Assembly: GCA_036365455.1 (NCBI GenBank)
Contig: JAWQUS010000007.1
Location: forward strand, 15,578,001-15,642,000
DNA length: 64,000 nucleotides
Source of the DNA: Macrosoma leucophasiata
Taxonomy: Eukaryota > Arthropoda > Insecta > Lepidoptera > Hedylidae
Direction: 5' to 3'
This document shows positions 46,765-57,200 of this stretch, in pieces. Under the pieces are notes generated by a model. It did not search any database, had not been told where the DNA came from, and saw only the letters and a list, made by a program, of their open reading frames with translations. Position 1 is the first letter of the stretch. The number at the start of each line of letters is the position of its first letter. Made by a program: the position numbers and the translations under genes.

Positions 46765-47060
46765 TTGCAGCAATATTATTTCACCATTAGTTTAAACCGG
46801 AGACCATCGTCTGTGCACATAAACTGTAATGTAAATGTCATTAACGCGCATATATTAGTGACTCCGCCGTCCGGAATGACTTCCATTGGCGGCCAGATCG
46901 TGGATAGTTTATACGGTATAACGACCCAATCCAGATATTTTGCTGTTGTATTGCAAAAACAATGAAAAAAACCTGCTCCGCAGGATGGCTTCGAGCCAAC
47001 TGGCGATTCCATCGGAATTAAAACCATGCTCTCAAGTCAATGCGATACATCACGTATATC
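46765..47060. repeat. Best-preserved island of the duplication, arm A
   Basis: Aligns with 62709-63005 with few changes: TTAGTTTAAACCGGAGACCA, TCGTCTGTGCACATAAACTG, CCGCCGTCCGGAATGA, GGCCAGATCGTGGATAGT, GCAGGATGGCTTCGAGCCAA. Arm B has indels of 4 and 7 bases, so frames are not kept. It looks noncoding. Confidence 0.75.
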
Positions 47061-47171
47061 CTGTTTTCCACTCAAACATTATTACCTCATAAATATCGAC
47101 TAAACATTTTGTGGCGAGTTTTGATCATACCGCATATTACCGCTTATTTTCTTGTTATATTGATGCTGTTT

Positions 47172-47355
47172 TGACGAGTCATTTGGTCCAGTGACGACCG
47201 TTTTAACCGAGGCTTGCGGGTTCGATCCCCGTACCGAGACAAATATTTGTATTGCCTTCAGACATTTGTTTCGGCCTGGGCATTTGTGTATGTGTTGTAC
47301 GACATAGGTTTTTACCTAGCGTGGCGCTATAAGTGTAAACATATTTATTTATTTG
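47172..47355 (+). mobile_element. tRNA-derived SINE family A
   Basis: TGGTCCAGTGACGACCG, GGTTCGATCCCCGTACCGAG, then the family A body with CAGACATTTGTTTCGG and a TATTTATTT tail. Middle of the tRNA-like head eroded. Confidence 0.75.
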
Positions 47356-47616
47356 CTAGCTGTGCCCGCGACTTCGTCCACGTGAGAAAAAATAATATTT
47401 TTCAGTAGCTACCCGGACGAAGTCTGTCTGTCTGTCTGTTTGGCGGGATAATCTTGGGGACGGCTGGACCGATTTCGACGGGACTTTCACTGGCAGATAG
47501 CTTATGTAATAAGGAGTAACTTAGGCTACTTTTATACTAGCTGTGCCCACGAATTCGTCCGGGTAGATACTGAACAATCATAAATTATCACGCGGCGGAG
47601 TCGCGGGCACAGCTAG
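47356..47616. mobile_element. Composite of opposed Helitron-like 3' ends
   Basis: Three Helitron-type CTAG termini lie close together: two on the minus strand (GCTAGCTGTGCCCGCGACTT at 47356, CTAGCTGTGCCCACGAATTC at 47537) and one on the plus strand (AGTCGCGGGCACAGCTAG ending 47616). The last two face away from each other across 80 bases. Between the first two is a TCTGTCTG-containing body typical of these elements. Confidence 0.6.
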
Positions 47617-47760
47617 TCTTAAATAAGGTCTATGATATATGAACTATCATACTTCAGAATTATCATAGCGTCATATTCATATTATTTCCCTAGTGGCTAT
47701 TAACTCTTAGATACATGGTTTTAATAATTAAATGTGTATTAAATGTACGACTCAAGTATT

Positions 47761-48047
47761 TTTTTTTTTTATGTGAAGGAAGTTGCAAACAAGCATGCAG
47801 TTCACATTGATGTTAAGTGATGACTCCAGCCTATAGACACCCACACAAAGACCGAGGTCAAAATGCAGATGCGTTACCACTCCTCAGGCCTAAGGTGTTA
47901 TGCCTCTGTGCCGGAAATTGCAGGGCCGTACATTACCACCTGACCGGAACACGATAGTGCTAAACACTACCATTTAGCGGCAAGTATATTAGGTAATGCG
48001 GTGGTGCCTACGCCCGCGAGCTCCGTCACTGGAGCTCTACCACCAGT
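47761..48047 (-). repeat. Interspersed repeat family P, full length
   Basis: TTTTTTTTTT start, CATGCAGTTCACATTGATG, CATTACCACCTGACCGGAAC, TAGCGGCAAGTATATTAGG, then the clean terminal hairpin GAGCTCCGTCACTGGAGCTC and ACCACCAGT. The best-preserved hairpin end in the window. Absent from arm B. Confidence 0.8.
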
Positions 48048-48724
48048 AAAATACAAAATTTTTGACACCTCGTTGCTTAAAAAAATGATACGTATTTCTG
48101 CTATTGTAAGTTGCGCTGATCCAGTGAAATATGAAACATGTAGGAGAACTGGCGGCGAGCCAGCCGCTTGCCTCACACTATAACAAAGGGTTTCATATCA
48201 GGAAATTGTTTCTAGAACAATAGAAGAAAAATTATGTATAAAGCCTCCTCGCGTAACGAGCTCCAGATACGTCTGAGGTGCGTCGCAATGGAATACTAAT
48301 TATTTTTTTTAGTTTGCTTCTAAACTAAACAAGGCAACTTGGCATTCTTATAGTCCATAGCGAACCAGTCCAGGGTAACGCGATCCAAATTGATGCTTAG
48401 CTCAAACTATACTTTATAAAACATTTTTTTATATAACATGTCTAATAACATTCTTCTTATTTGTTAGTGTAAATATTTAAAATTCAACGTACCATAAATG
48501 ATTAAGTTAAGAAGTCTAAAGAAAATGAACATGTTAGTGGTAGTTTGTTCTTAAACCTTACAAATAAACAAGCAAAAAATATGGACAATCAGATATACTA
48601 TAGACACCGTTAGCATTTTAGACATCAAAATATATCAAAACCGTTGCCTGACCTTTTAAATAATGAAACGAAAGGAATTAAATTTTAGAATAAGTTGCAC
48701 GTGTTTCATTACATGAATGTAATA

Positions 48725-49421
48725 TCTTAATATATATAAATCTCGTGTCACAATGTTTGTCCTCAATGGACTCCTAAACCACTTAACCGATTATAATAAA
48801 ATTCGCACACCGTGTGCAGTTCGATCTAACTTGAGAGATAGGATAGTTAAAATCTCAAATTATAGTCGCAATTTTAATTAATTGCTAATTATTTGTCTGT
48901 TATTATTTGACAGTCACAATTATCTGTTAACTCCAAATGATTCTAACAGATGTCGATACCTTTCGACTGGGTTGAGTAAGTAATCAATAGATGGCGCTGC
49001 TATGGTAAATCTACAAACATGTCATATTATTATAAGCTACATTTAAACAGCTTAATTACAACGTGTTGTTGACGCTATAAATTTTTATTTTGTACATATT
49101 GATTTCTGCTTAATATCAAGTGTAAGAACATTTTAATTAATTGTGTTCAACGTACTTCCCCTTCAAATCTCAATCCAGTGAATTTGTATACCAACATCAA
49201 CATTTTCGTCTTTGTTCGTAAATAATTTCATTGTACTAAAAGGTTATAGTAGTAGAAAGTCAAATAAGGAGATCACCAATTTTTTTTTACAAATACCATC
49301 TGTGTGAAAAAGCATAGTGGACTCCGTGACTGATGTTCTCTTATTGTTCCTCTTAGATTGTTTACTATAATGTAATATAACAAAAACTTTAGCCACAGCA
49401 ACGCGTGGCCGGGTCAGCTAG
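48725..49421 (+). mobile_element. Complete nonautonomous Helitron
   Basis: Starts TCTTAATATATATAAATCTC after A and ends GCGTGGCCGGGTCAGCTAG before T. Length 697 bases. Its last 160 bases match 106-264. No coding sequence. Confidence 0.8.
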
Positions 49422-49451
49422 TATATATATATATACATATATATATACATT

Positions 49452-49585
49452 TTATTTGTTATGATGGCGCCAAACTTTGCATGCAGTTCAGATTGATGTG
49501 AAAACAAAACCAGAGGTCAAAATGCAGATGCTTTGCCCAATCTCATCTAAAATGTTACCTCTGTGATAGTTATTACGAGGCCATA
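49452..49585 (-). repeat. Interspersed repeat family P, degraded
   Basis: GCATGCAGTTCAGATTGATG, CCAGAGGTCAAAATGCAGAT and TGATAGTTATTACGAGGCCA only. Confidence 0.65.
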
Positions 49586-50159
49586 TCCTACTACTATTAT
49601 AAAGGCGAAAGTTTGTAAGTATGGATGTATGGATGTTTGTTACTCTTTCACGTAAAAACTACTGAATGGATTTGAATGAAACTTTACCACAATATAGCTT
49701 ATACATCAGAATAACACATAGGCTATAGCTTATACATCAGAATAACACATAGGCTACAATTTTTGAGGTTTTTAATGTGAGGTCGTAGAAAAAACACATT
49801 TTTTGCGCTTACATTGCAAACGCTGACTGAATCCTACAAGATAGATCAAAACAATTTACTACAGTATTGTACAACTTAAAAAGGTCTACAAAAAAGTCCG
49901 TGATGGTATATGTTTATCTCTTAGGAATAACCCACAATAACCATTTTTTATCCTTTACTTTGTACGAGAAATAATGGCTTATGTACGAAGCGATTTTAAG
50001 CAATACAGTATTAATCCTTATCCAATTAAGTATCTTAAATACATTGTGCATTTAATAAAGATCAATATGGCTTTTTACAGCATGTAAATTAAATAAATAT
50101 TTTCGAAGATATCACAGATTTAAAATGCAGAGTCATAGCAATTTCGGCGATAAATACCG

Positions 50160-50310
50160 TTTCGGTGATAAATATCGGCAGCGGCGCCAGGCGAACGGGG
50201 CGTGGGGGGAGCGGGGTAGGTGCGGTGGGGAAGAAGTGGCTGATCGCTGAGTGCGCGACCCGAACACGGGCAGACGCGTGAGGGCAGACGTCGTTGACGG
50301 TTGTGTCCGT
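50160..50310. other. GC-rich patch inside a Helitron
   Basis: GCAGCGGCGCCAGGCGAACG and GGGGAGCGGGGTAGGTGCGG contrast with AT-rich flanks. It could be captured host sequence or part of the parent Helitron. The minus frame across it is Pro/Arg/Ala-rich and not convincing. Confidence 0.35.
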
Positions 50311-50366
50311 TTTGCGAATTTTCAAGGCACTAGCGATTTGATAAAAACGTATGGTCGCTTCCGCGC

Positions 50367-50607
50367 ATCCCAATCATACCCAACAACTTGCCATTCAATT
50401 TTAAACGCCTGCAGTTCGCATTTTCAATGACGATCAACAAATCGCAGGGTCATACCTTGAAGGTAGCAGGCCTACATTTGGGCACGCCATGTTTTTCTCA
50501 CGGTCAGCTCTATGTGGCTTGCTCACGTTTCCAAAGCGAAGAATCTGCATGTTTATGCTGAAGGAAAAAGATCGTTAAATGTAGTTTATAGGAGCATACT
50601 GCAGTAG
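50367..50607 (+). pseudogene. Helitron helicase, C-terminal remnant
   Basis: Translates as IPNNLPFNFKRLQFAFSMTI, then NKSQGHTLKVAGLHLG, PCFSHGQLYVACSR, and, after a frameshift near 50535, NLHVYAEGKRSLNVVYRSIL and a stop at 50605-50607. This is the last part of a Pif1-like helicase, including the NKSQGxT motif and the QLYVACSR motif. The sequence differs enough from the remnants at 42.7 and 60.4 kb to come from a different Helitron lineage. Confidence 0.85.
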
Positions 50608-51065
50608 CTACCTATAGGCCTATGATTAGGGCTCTGCAGTGCTTAGTTACCGTATTTCTTACTTATTACTAGACTAGACGGGACGAACCTGAAGTCCACG
50701 CGAACGAAGTCGCGGGCAAAAGCTAGTATTGTATATTTGAATAGATAAATAAATCACAGTACACACAAAAATAAACTGAAGATGTTGTAATAGGTATATT
50801 TTCACGGTCAATATGGTGAAACGAACGAACAACACCTTCATTACTTTTTTTAACAATAAAATCTTTGATATTTGACGGTTCCTGGTACGTATCAGGAATT
50901 ATTATAAATCCATTGTATTATCAGACGCAAACAAATAACGGCAATATGAGCGACATTGTGTTATTATGCTAATTTTGAATTTTTTTTTGCAAGATCTAAT
51001 TTAAACAAACAATCACAAAATAAATAAAAACTAAATAAAGGTAAGAATTGCGGTTGTAATTTAGC

Positions 51066-51274
51066 TGCCACCAAATGGTAGTGTTCAGCATTATCGTGTG
51101 CAAGTTAGATTGTAATAACGTAATAACTTCACAGCGGAAAAACTACTTAGGCTTCGGGGACAACACATAGATATCTGGTTTTGTGTAGATGTCTATAGGC
51201 TGCAGTATTCACTTATCATCCGATCCAAGCGATTAAAGTCGTCACACTCCGCCACCGGAGCTCTTACACCAGTA
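51066..51274 (+). repeat. Interspersed repeat family P, rearranged fragment
   Basis: CACCAAATGGTAGTGTTCAG, TGTAGATGTCTATAGGCTGC and CACTTATCATCCGATCC read plus. At 51240-51274 CTCCGCCACCGGAGCTCTTA and CACCAGT read as the reversed hairpin end. So two pieces in opposite orientation. Confidence 0.5.
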
Positions 51275-51488
51275 GGTCCTCTAGTATAGTAACTAATCGC
51301 GGACAGCCTGTATCTATAAGTAATATGATACGTATAATTCAAGGCTTGATATTAGAGCTGAACTCGTTAACGGCTAAACGTAAACCCGTCTAAATTGGGG
51401 TCGTTTGATTTATCTAGCTCGCCCAAAGTAGTTTACTGAGTCTTATAAAGGATCAAGTAGTCCTTAAGGAACAGGAACTCGATAGCAA

Positions 51489-51527
51489 ATGGAATCTGTC
51501 AAGTTACCCGAACTTGACAGATTCCAT
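51489..51527. repeat. Perfect hairpin, 17-bp arms
   Basis: ATGGAATCTGTCAAGTT, loop ACCCG, AACTTGACAGATTCCAT. No T-tract or transposon end beside it. Confidence 0.9.
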
Positions 51528-51835
51528 CACTCACATACACATTTTACGTCAAAGTTGATTAATTTGAAGACATCAAAGTCACTCATCGTTTTTGCTTTTA
51601 TTCACTGCTTAAGTTTACGTATTTTGAGTACATGTAGTGAACGAAGTAGAAAATTTAAATGAGAGGTCCTTAAGGTAAGGCAACGTGAGGTTATAGAAAC
51701 CTAGGCTCCATTAATTGATATTCTTTGCATAATTTATCTTCAGGGGTTAAAAAACAAGTACTCGAACCCGAACCTAATTCTACCGCGAGATACTGAGGTA
51801 GGCTCCGCCTTTTCTATTACTGTAGGCTGAGAACA

Positions 51836-51935
51836 TGGAGCGTCACCCTTCCACATTCTTCACTTACATCGTAGGTGGATGCCGATTCATAAGATTACCT
51901 CAGTTTTAGTCTTCCTGTGCCTTTGCATTCCTGCA
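51836..51935 (-). mobile_element. RTE 3' fragment, very degraded
   Basis: GGATGCCGATTCATAAGATT and CTTCCTGTGCCTTTGCATTC correspond to parts of 11890-12015. Weak but in the right order. Confidence 0.4.
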
Positions 51936-52377
51936 TTTTTTTTTCAAAACAAATATGGAACGATCGGAAATAAATCTGTTTTTTCTATGACAGAATGGTC
52001 GCCGTGATAAGGTTTAATTATTAAAGCCGAAATTATATTCTTGCTGTGTTTTTTAATTAGACTACACAGTTGCCAAGTCTATCAGAACTTTATATCGAAT
52101 TTGGCACAGATTGAGAAAACTGGTTTTTGATATAAATGTGGATGTTGTTATTAATGTGCTTTTTTCCGTTTCATTTATATTAATACGTACACTGAATATA
52201 AACAATATTTGCAAAATATTGAAATTTTTAATCATATTAACGTAACACAAGGCTGGAGTTAAATCTCGGAACGCATTACGATGTGATTTAGGACGCGTTA
52301 TCGTCCGATAGACGCGCCACTGAACATGCGATAACACCAACACGCTGCCGGGAATATTCCTGAAACATTAGCCTACC

Positions 52378-52590
52378 CATTATTTACTTTGCGTAAAGAC
52401 CTAGTTGAATGTAGGAAATGTTAATTTTTTATAATTTATATTTAATAATAAAAAATCAGAACTAAGCTGGAAAATAATGGCATGAAAACGTGTCGTTTAT
52501 GTAAATACAACTGTTTGTATGTAGAAATTAAAGAAAAAAACGGAACATTATTTACTTTGCGTAAAGACCTAGTTGAATGTAGGAAATGTT
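52378..52590 (-). mobile_element. Truncated SINE C tail flanked by a 45-bp direct repeat
   Basis: Identical 45-base copies (52378-52422 and 52546-52590; start CATTATTTACTTTGCGTAAA) flank 123 bases that match the 3' body of family C at 53186-53290 (ACTGGAAAATAA..GACATGAAAACGTG type phrases). This is read as a 5'-truncated SINE with an unusually long target duplication. Confidence 0.75.
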
Positions 52591-52608
52591 CAATTTAAAT
52601 TACTTTTA

Positions 52609-53045
52609 TCTATACTTATAATAAAACTGTAGAAGTGTAAATTCTGTACATTAAAAATATTGAAAAAATAAAAACCAGGGGATGTTACTAGATCGATACC
52701 GAACCCAAATATGTGATAAGAAAAATTTTTGTCTATCTGTCTGTTTGTTCAAACATCACAAAAAAACTACTGGTCCGATTACAATGAAACTTGGTATGAT
52801 TATACTTTAACTTTTGGCGCACAACACTGGGTACTTTTTATCCCGGAAAAATGTCTGTTTGTCTGTGTGTTTGTGCATGCTAATATCAGAAACGGCTTAT
52901 CCGATTGGTGGGTTTCACTAATATATTGTAGTAAGTTTTACTTAACATTTAGTGTTTGTTTCATGTAAATCGGTTCAGAAATAAAAAAGTTATGTCAATT
53001 TAAAGAATCATATCGAATATTTTAAAGCTATTCTGTCTCTTAGTT
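52609..53045 (+). mobile_element. Helitron 5' portion
   Basis: TCTATACTTATAATAAAACT after A. It matches 63603-64000 along about 400 bases (CAGGGGATGTTACTAGATCG, GGCGCACAACACTGGGTACT) and resembles the start of the Helitron at 41863. The 3' end is not identified. Confidence 0.7.
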
Positions 53046-53057
53046 CTAACTTTTAGG

Positions 53058-53165
53058 GGGTTTCGTACCTAAAAGGTAATAACGGACCCTACGGATTACT
53101 AATCCTCCGCTGTCTGTCTGTCTGTCCGTCCGCCCGTCTGTCTGTCACCAGCCTGTATCTCATAA
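53058..53165 (+). repeat. Fragment of a GTTCCGTACC-type repeat
   Basis: GGGTTTCGTACCTAAAAGG, GGACCCTACGGATTACTAAT and GTCTGTCTGTCTGTCCGTCC resemble a common lepidopteran repeat start. Fragment only. Confidence 0.4.
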
Positions 53166-53180
53166 ATAGTGATAGCTAGT

Positions 53181-53379
53181 TTAATAATAAAAATTCAGAA
53201 CTGAACTGGAAAATAAAGACATGAAAACGTGTTGTTTATGTAAATACAACTATTTGTATGTAGAAATTAAAGAAAAAAACGGAAAGAAAAATTTGTCCTT
53301 GGGGCAGGAATCGAACCTTTAGCTTAGCGACCTCAGGATAACCAGTCAAGCCGCTTTACCACTAAGCTACGGAAGTCCC
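53181..53379 (-). mobile_element. tRNA-derived SINE family C, full-length copy
   Basis: The reverse complement has GGACTTCCGTAGCTTAGTGG (A box), GGCTTGACTGGTTATCCTGA, a B-box GGTTCGATTCC, CCCCAAGGAC, then CTTTCCGTTTTTTTCTTTAA and a body to TTTTTATTATTAA. About 12 extra bases (TTTAGCTTAGCG) sit inside the TPsiC side. The longest family C copy here; it shows the 3' body. Confidence 0.8.
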
Positions 53380-53547
53380 ACACCGATGCGTCAAATTTTG
53401 CTTTCCCTTTTTGATTTTTTAACCGATTTAGGCTCGGTGAACTGTCTGTAATATTACCTACAAGTCACGTTAACTTCGTTCAAGTAAATATAAATATTAT
53501 TTTAATTCAGATCATATACGATAATTTTTAATTTTATATTCCAAGGA

Positions 53548-54909
53548 CTGTAGGACTGTGAAGGTATGGACTGCACCAGCTATCGAGCGATCAGTTTGAT
53601 CAGTTTGGCAGCTAAAGTGTATGGGAAAGTCTTAGAAAGAAGAATGAAAGAGAAGTCCGACGGGTTGTTGTGGGATGCACAGGGTGGTTTCAGAACTGGA
53701 AGAGGATGTATGGATCAAGTTTTCTCCCTCCGCAACATCGTAGAGAAGCATCTGGCTGTGAGCCAGAAGGTTTTCTGCGGTTTTGTGGATTTGGAGAAAG
53801 CGTTTGATAGGGTATTACGAAAGGAGCTGTGGGACATTTTGCCAGAGTATGGTATTGATGGCAGTCTGCTCCGTACAATACAGTCCACGTATGTGGGCTG
53901 TCAAGCATGTGTGCGGGTAGATGGTAACATGTCACCCTGGTTTGATGTTAACATCGGTATCAGACAGGGTTGCGTGCTTTCGTCTAGGCTGTTTATCATA
54001 TATCTGGACAAATGCCTCCAGAGGGTGAAGTTGATGGATGTGGGAGTGGTGAACTGTCTGCTTTACACAGATGATGCGGTAATTGTTAGCTCTACACCAT
54101 CTGGGCTACAAGCACTAGTCACAGTCATGAAAGAGGATTGTATGGAGAAAGGCTTACAATTGAATGTGGATAAAACTAAAGTATTAGTATTTGAAAGAGA
54201 TGAGCAGAGAACAAATGCAAGGGTAGTAGTAGATGATGCAGTGTTATAACAGGTGGATGAAATTGTATATCTTGGATGTGCTTTTAGCAAGGATGGTAGG
54301 TACACCACTGACATAGAAAGAAGAGTGCTTGCTGGGAATTGCGTGAATGGAGCGTTGGGTAAGCTGCTAGAATCTAAACATCTCAGCCAGCGGGCGCGAC
54401 TAGCCGTACATAATGCTGTACTTACTCCAACACTTTTATATGGAAGCGAGAGCTGGGTATGCAGGAAAGAGTATGAAAGTAAGTTGAACGCGGTCGAGAT
54501 GAGATCATTGCGCAAGATCTGCGGTGTATCACTCACCGATCGCGTTCGTAATGAAGATGTAAGAAAGAGGCTTTGTGTGAATGATAGTATCGGTGTAAAA
54601 ATGAAAAAAGGCATGCTCCGATGGTTCAGGCATATAGAAAGAATGTCGAATGAGCGAATGACTAAACAGATATACAATGCGAATGTTGATGGTTGCAGAG
54701 GCCCAGGAAGACCAAGACTGACCTACCATGACCAAATTAGGTCGAGTTCTGTCTGATGGTGGGATCAAAAGTCTTAGGAATCGGCGTGCATGTACGAAGA
54801 GAATGATGAAAGTAGACGAGGCACGAGAGTTTTTGTCAGAACCGGGATATCTGGCGCTCTACACTCTCTGCCTACCCCGTTAGGGACCTGGCGTGAAGAT
54901 ACATACATA
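53548..54909 (+). mobile_element. 5'-truncated RTE-type LINE with 13-bp target duplication
   Basis: TATATTCCAAGGA occurs at 53535-53547 and 54910-54922. The insert runs from inside the reverse transcriptase to a 3' UTR ending GGCGTGAAGATACATACATA. Length 1362 bases. Confidence 0.9.
53554..54883 (+). pseudogene. RTE reverse transcriptase, truncated and broken
   Basis: Non-LTR reverse transcriptase that copies LINE RNA into a nicked target. Motifs: YRAISLISLAAKVYGKVLER, GGFRTGRGCMDQ, FVDLEKAFDRV (first catalytic Asp), GIRQGCVLSSRLF, LLYTDDAVI (catalytic DD), then LTPTLLYGSESWV, MRSLRKICGVSLTDRVRNED, MLRWFRHIERMS and GPGRPRLTYHDQI. The N-terminal half with the endonuclease is absent. A TAA at 54247-54249 interrupts the frame between VDDAVL and QVDEIVYLGC. 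An extra T at about 54737 (compare the copy at 11.9 kb) shifts the last 50 codons, which otherwise continue GRVLSDGG to a TAG at 54881-54883. Confidence 0.92.
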
Positions 54910-54922
54910 TATATTCCAAGGA

Positions 54923-56329
54923 TACATTCATATCCAGATTTTTATTATTTCACTGGCTCAATTGTTCATGCGCAATCCTTCTTCATTTTTGACTAATATT
55001 TTATACGAGAAAATGTGTATGTTTGCCTGTTTGTATGTACCGCTTTCTAGACAAAACGGCTGAACCGATTTTAATAACATAATAAATCTAACATTTATGT
55101 AGAAATATGTAATTTGTATACAGATAAAGACGATTCAGCTATGCAGCGGAAATTTCGTCTTGATCGGCTAACTCCCTCCGCCGTGAACAACTAAGAGACA
55201 AGAGCCCATAATGGGATTTGTAATTACGGTCGTCTGTGTTCTAAATGAGCTCCAACCGCTGGTCTTGTATTTCAGCGGTAGATAATAAAATGTCTTAGTC
55301 AACATCTGTTTTCTTTAATTCATCACGAATTCTTCGTATATAGAAGAATATTTGGTACCAAGCGCATCAGTTCATCACAAAGAAACTTCGAGCAAGAAAT
55401 AATACCTGCGCCTTGTAATCGTCGTCCAGGGGAAAGTATGGTTTACGTTGGAATAGCCTCGTTATGCCTACACATAAATAAATATCAAAACGTTCTCTCT
55501 GAAAATGGAATAACCAATGTTGATGTTCACGTAACTCAATATCTTAGTATTAATAAATAGTCTTAAATAGTAAAGAAATATCTAAGAAATGTTGTATTTT
55601 AAAAGACATTTGTAAACAACTAGTTTATATGTAATTGAAGGAGTATCATAATTTCGTAAGAAGTTTCATACTTCTCACGAAATGATCTATATATCTTTTA
55701 TCTATTATTGATACTAACATGATGTAAATATTACTACAGATTTGTCTTAGATTAACAAAAGTATTTTGTTGATTTTTAATTCAAATATCACATAAACCAT
55801 ATAACTAATAATATTTCCATATAAATAATAATGTTCTATGGAATGCCGGCGTCTTTTGTGAATCCGGAATCACGATGTTTTCCTCTCCGTTTAAGTTTGA
55901 TACACGCGTAACATATTAAAACGTAGACTCGGAGTTAGATCAGGGTTTCCACTCTTTAGAAAAGCAAGAGTGTTATCTTTCTATTACTACCACTCTACTT
56001 TTGCTGTGCTGATTGTGGTCACTGGTCTGTTGTGCTTTGCGGGTGTTATTGTATATCACGATACCAAGCTGTTGATGAGTATTTGTGTGTGTGTTTGTGT
56101 GCCATGGACGTTCACATTATGTTTATTATATTTTAATTCTATTATGTATTAGATCTATGGTTTTGACAAAAGAGCAACACGCTGAGTTTTTTCGGTAGTG
56201 GAGTTCTTCTCAGTAGTGCCTGCACTTGGAACTCTACTAAGTGAATGACTATGATTATGACGAACAGATTTTTCTTTTAGGAAAATTTTATAATTTATCG
56301 GTATTCATAGATTCTATAGACAGAAGGAA
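54923..56329. other. AT-rich stretch with Helitron-like scraps
   Basis: Near 55000-55080 CTAGACAAAACGGCTGAACC and GATTTTAATA resemble internal Helitron phrases. Nothing else supportable. Confidence 0.4.
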
Positions 56330-57200
56330 ATAGGGGTGCGGCCGCGGAGGCACGCACAGATATGAACCAATCCACAGCCGCTTCCTATGTCTGCATGCAC
56401 TCCCTTAGATATTTCTCAATGTCAACACAAATAAAACCGCTAGACACTTCCACTCGTCACCGCCGGCCGCCCGCTGCCGCATTTACCCAAACAAATTGCC
56501 ATATATTATGAAGCTCTCAGGATACAACACTCGGCTGCGGATAATACAGACTACTTTTTAGGTATCTACGAGTATCATTCTCTAAAACAGTGAAGATATA
56601 CATTACCATTAATTAAAAATAATCACATCAATCTATAGTTTAATTTTAAAAGTAGATTTATATTATCTCAAAGTAATAAATATTAGAATTCATGACTGCA
56701 ACTATTCTAAAACAAATTAATGAATTGAATTAAATAGAACAAAACTAGAACATTTTTCCTCTACTCTTATTAAATACAAATAAAAATGGTAACCGTGCCG
56801 AGTCAGTGCGTCACCTTCCACTCATTACTTACCTGTCGCCTGCACGTTATTCCTACCTGTTATTTATTCCCGCACAGCACTTCCAGTGCAAACAAAACGG
56901 TACATATTTAAACATTCCTTTAATGAACACCAGTTCGTTATAAGGAAACGCGAAATTGATTTTGGAGGTTTTTTTATTTCGCCGCGTAAATTGATCGGAG
57001 AGGTTTGAGGTACTTCCTTGGGAATGGTTCAGTTTATATTCGACGGCAGTATTTGTACGGCACATTTGCTTCCAATTCAATTCTCTGCTCGGCTCGTTGC
57101 AGCGGTGAATGAGCCATCGCGGAGATTGTCTCCACACCGCGCCCCTATACGCTCCCGTATCTCTCGTCCTGCGAATACCCTCGCCTAAATAAATGCGTTT
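56330..57200. other. Unique, GC-patchy block
   Basis: GGGTGCGGCCGCGGAGGCAC, CACCGCCGGCCGCCCGCTGC, and GTCTCCACACCGCGCCCCTA lie in a block free of the window's repeat families. No conserved-looking frame or splice pattern found. Candidate regulatory or noncoding-exon sequence. Confidence 0.35.

Larger units (their letters stand above)
37135..48410. repeat. Segmental duplication, arm A
   Basis: Matching islands occur in the same order in arm B (57445-63560): 37135-37215 with 57460-57520; 37500-37550 with 57830-57880; 38415-38650 with 58065-58320; 38750-38950 with 58470-58850; tandem units near 41.3-45.2 kb with 61.2-62.2 kb; 45235-45350 with 62315-62430; 46765-47060 with 62709-63005; 48085-48290 with 63268-63480. 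Differences are mostly insertions of mobile elements found in one arm only. Confidence 0.8.
49586..50726 (+). mobile_element. Helitron with helicase 3' remnant
   Basis: Starts TCCTACTACTATTATAAAGG after A and ends AAGTCGCGGGCAAAAGCTAG before T. Length 1141 bases. Inside: a direct tandem duplication of about 29 bases (49696-49753), a GC-rich patch (50160-50310) and the helicase tail. The assignment of both ends to one element is by position and shared strand; no empty site is available. Confidence 0.65.

Noticed and set aside
46765..47027. Frames of 66 and 83 codons in the preserved island
   Set aside because: Indels of 4 and 7 bases in the arm B copy shift both frames, so conservation is not at the protein level.
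54063..54677. 204-codon minus-strand frame opposite the 53.5-kb RTE
   Set aside because: Shadow of the reverse transcriptase frame; Ser/Leu/Phe-rich with no domain.
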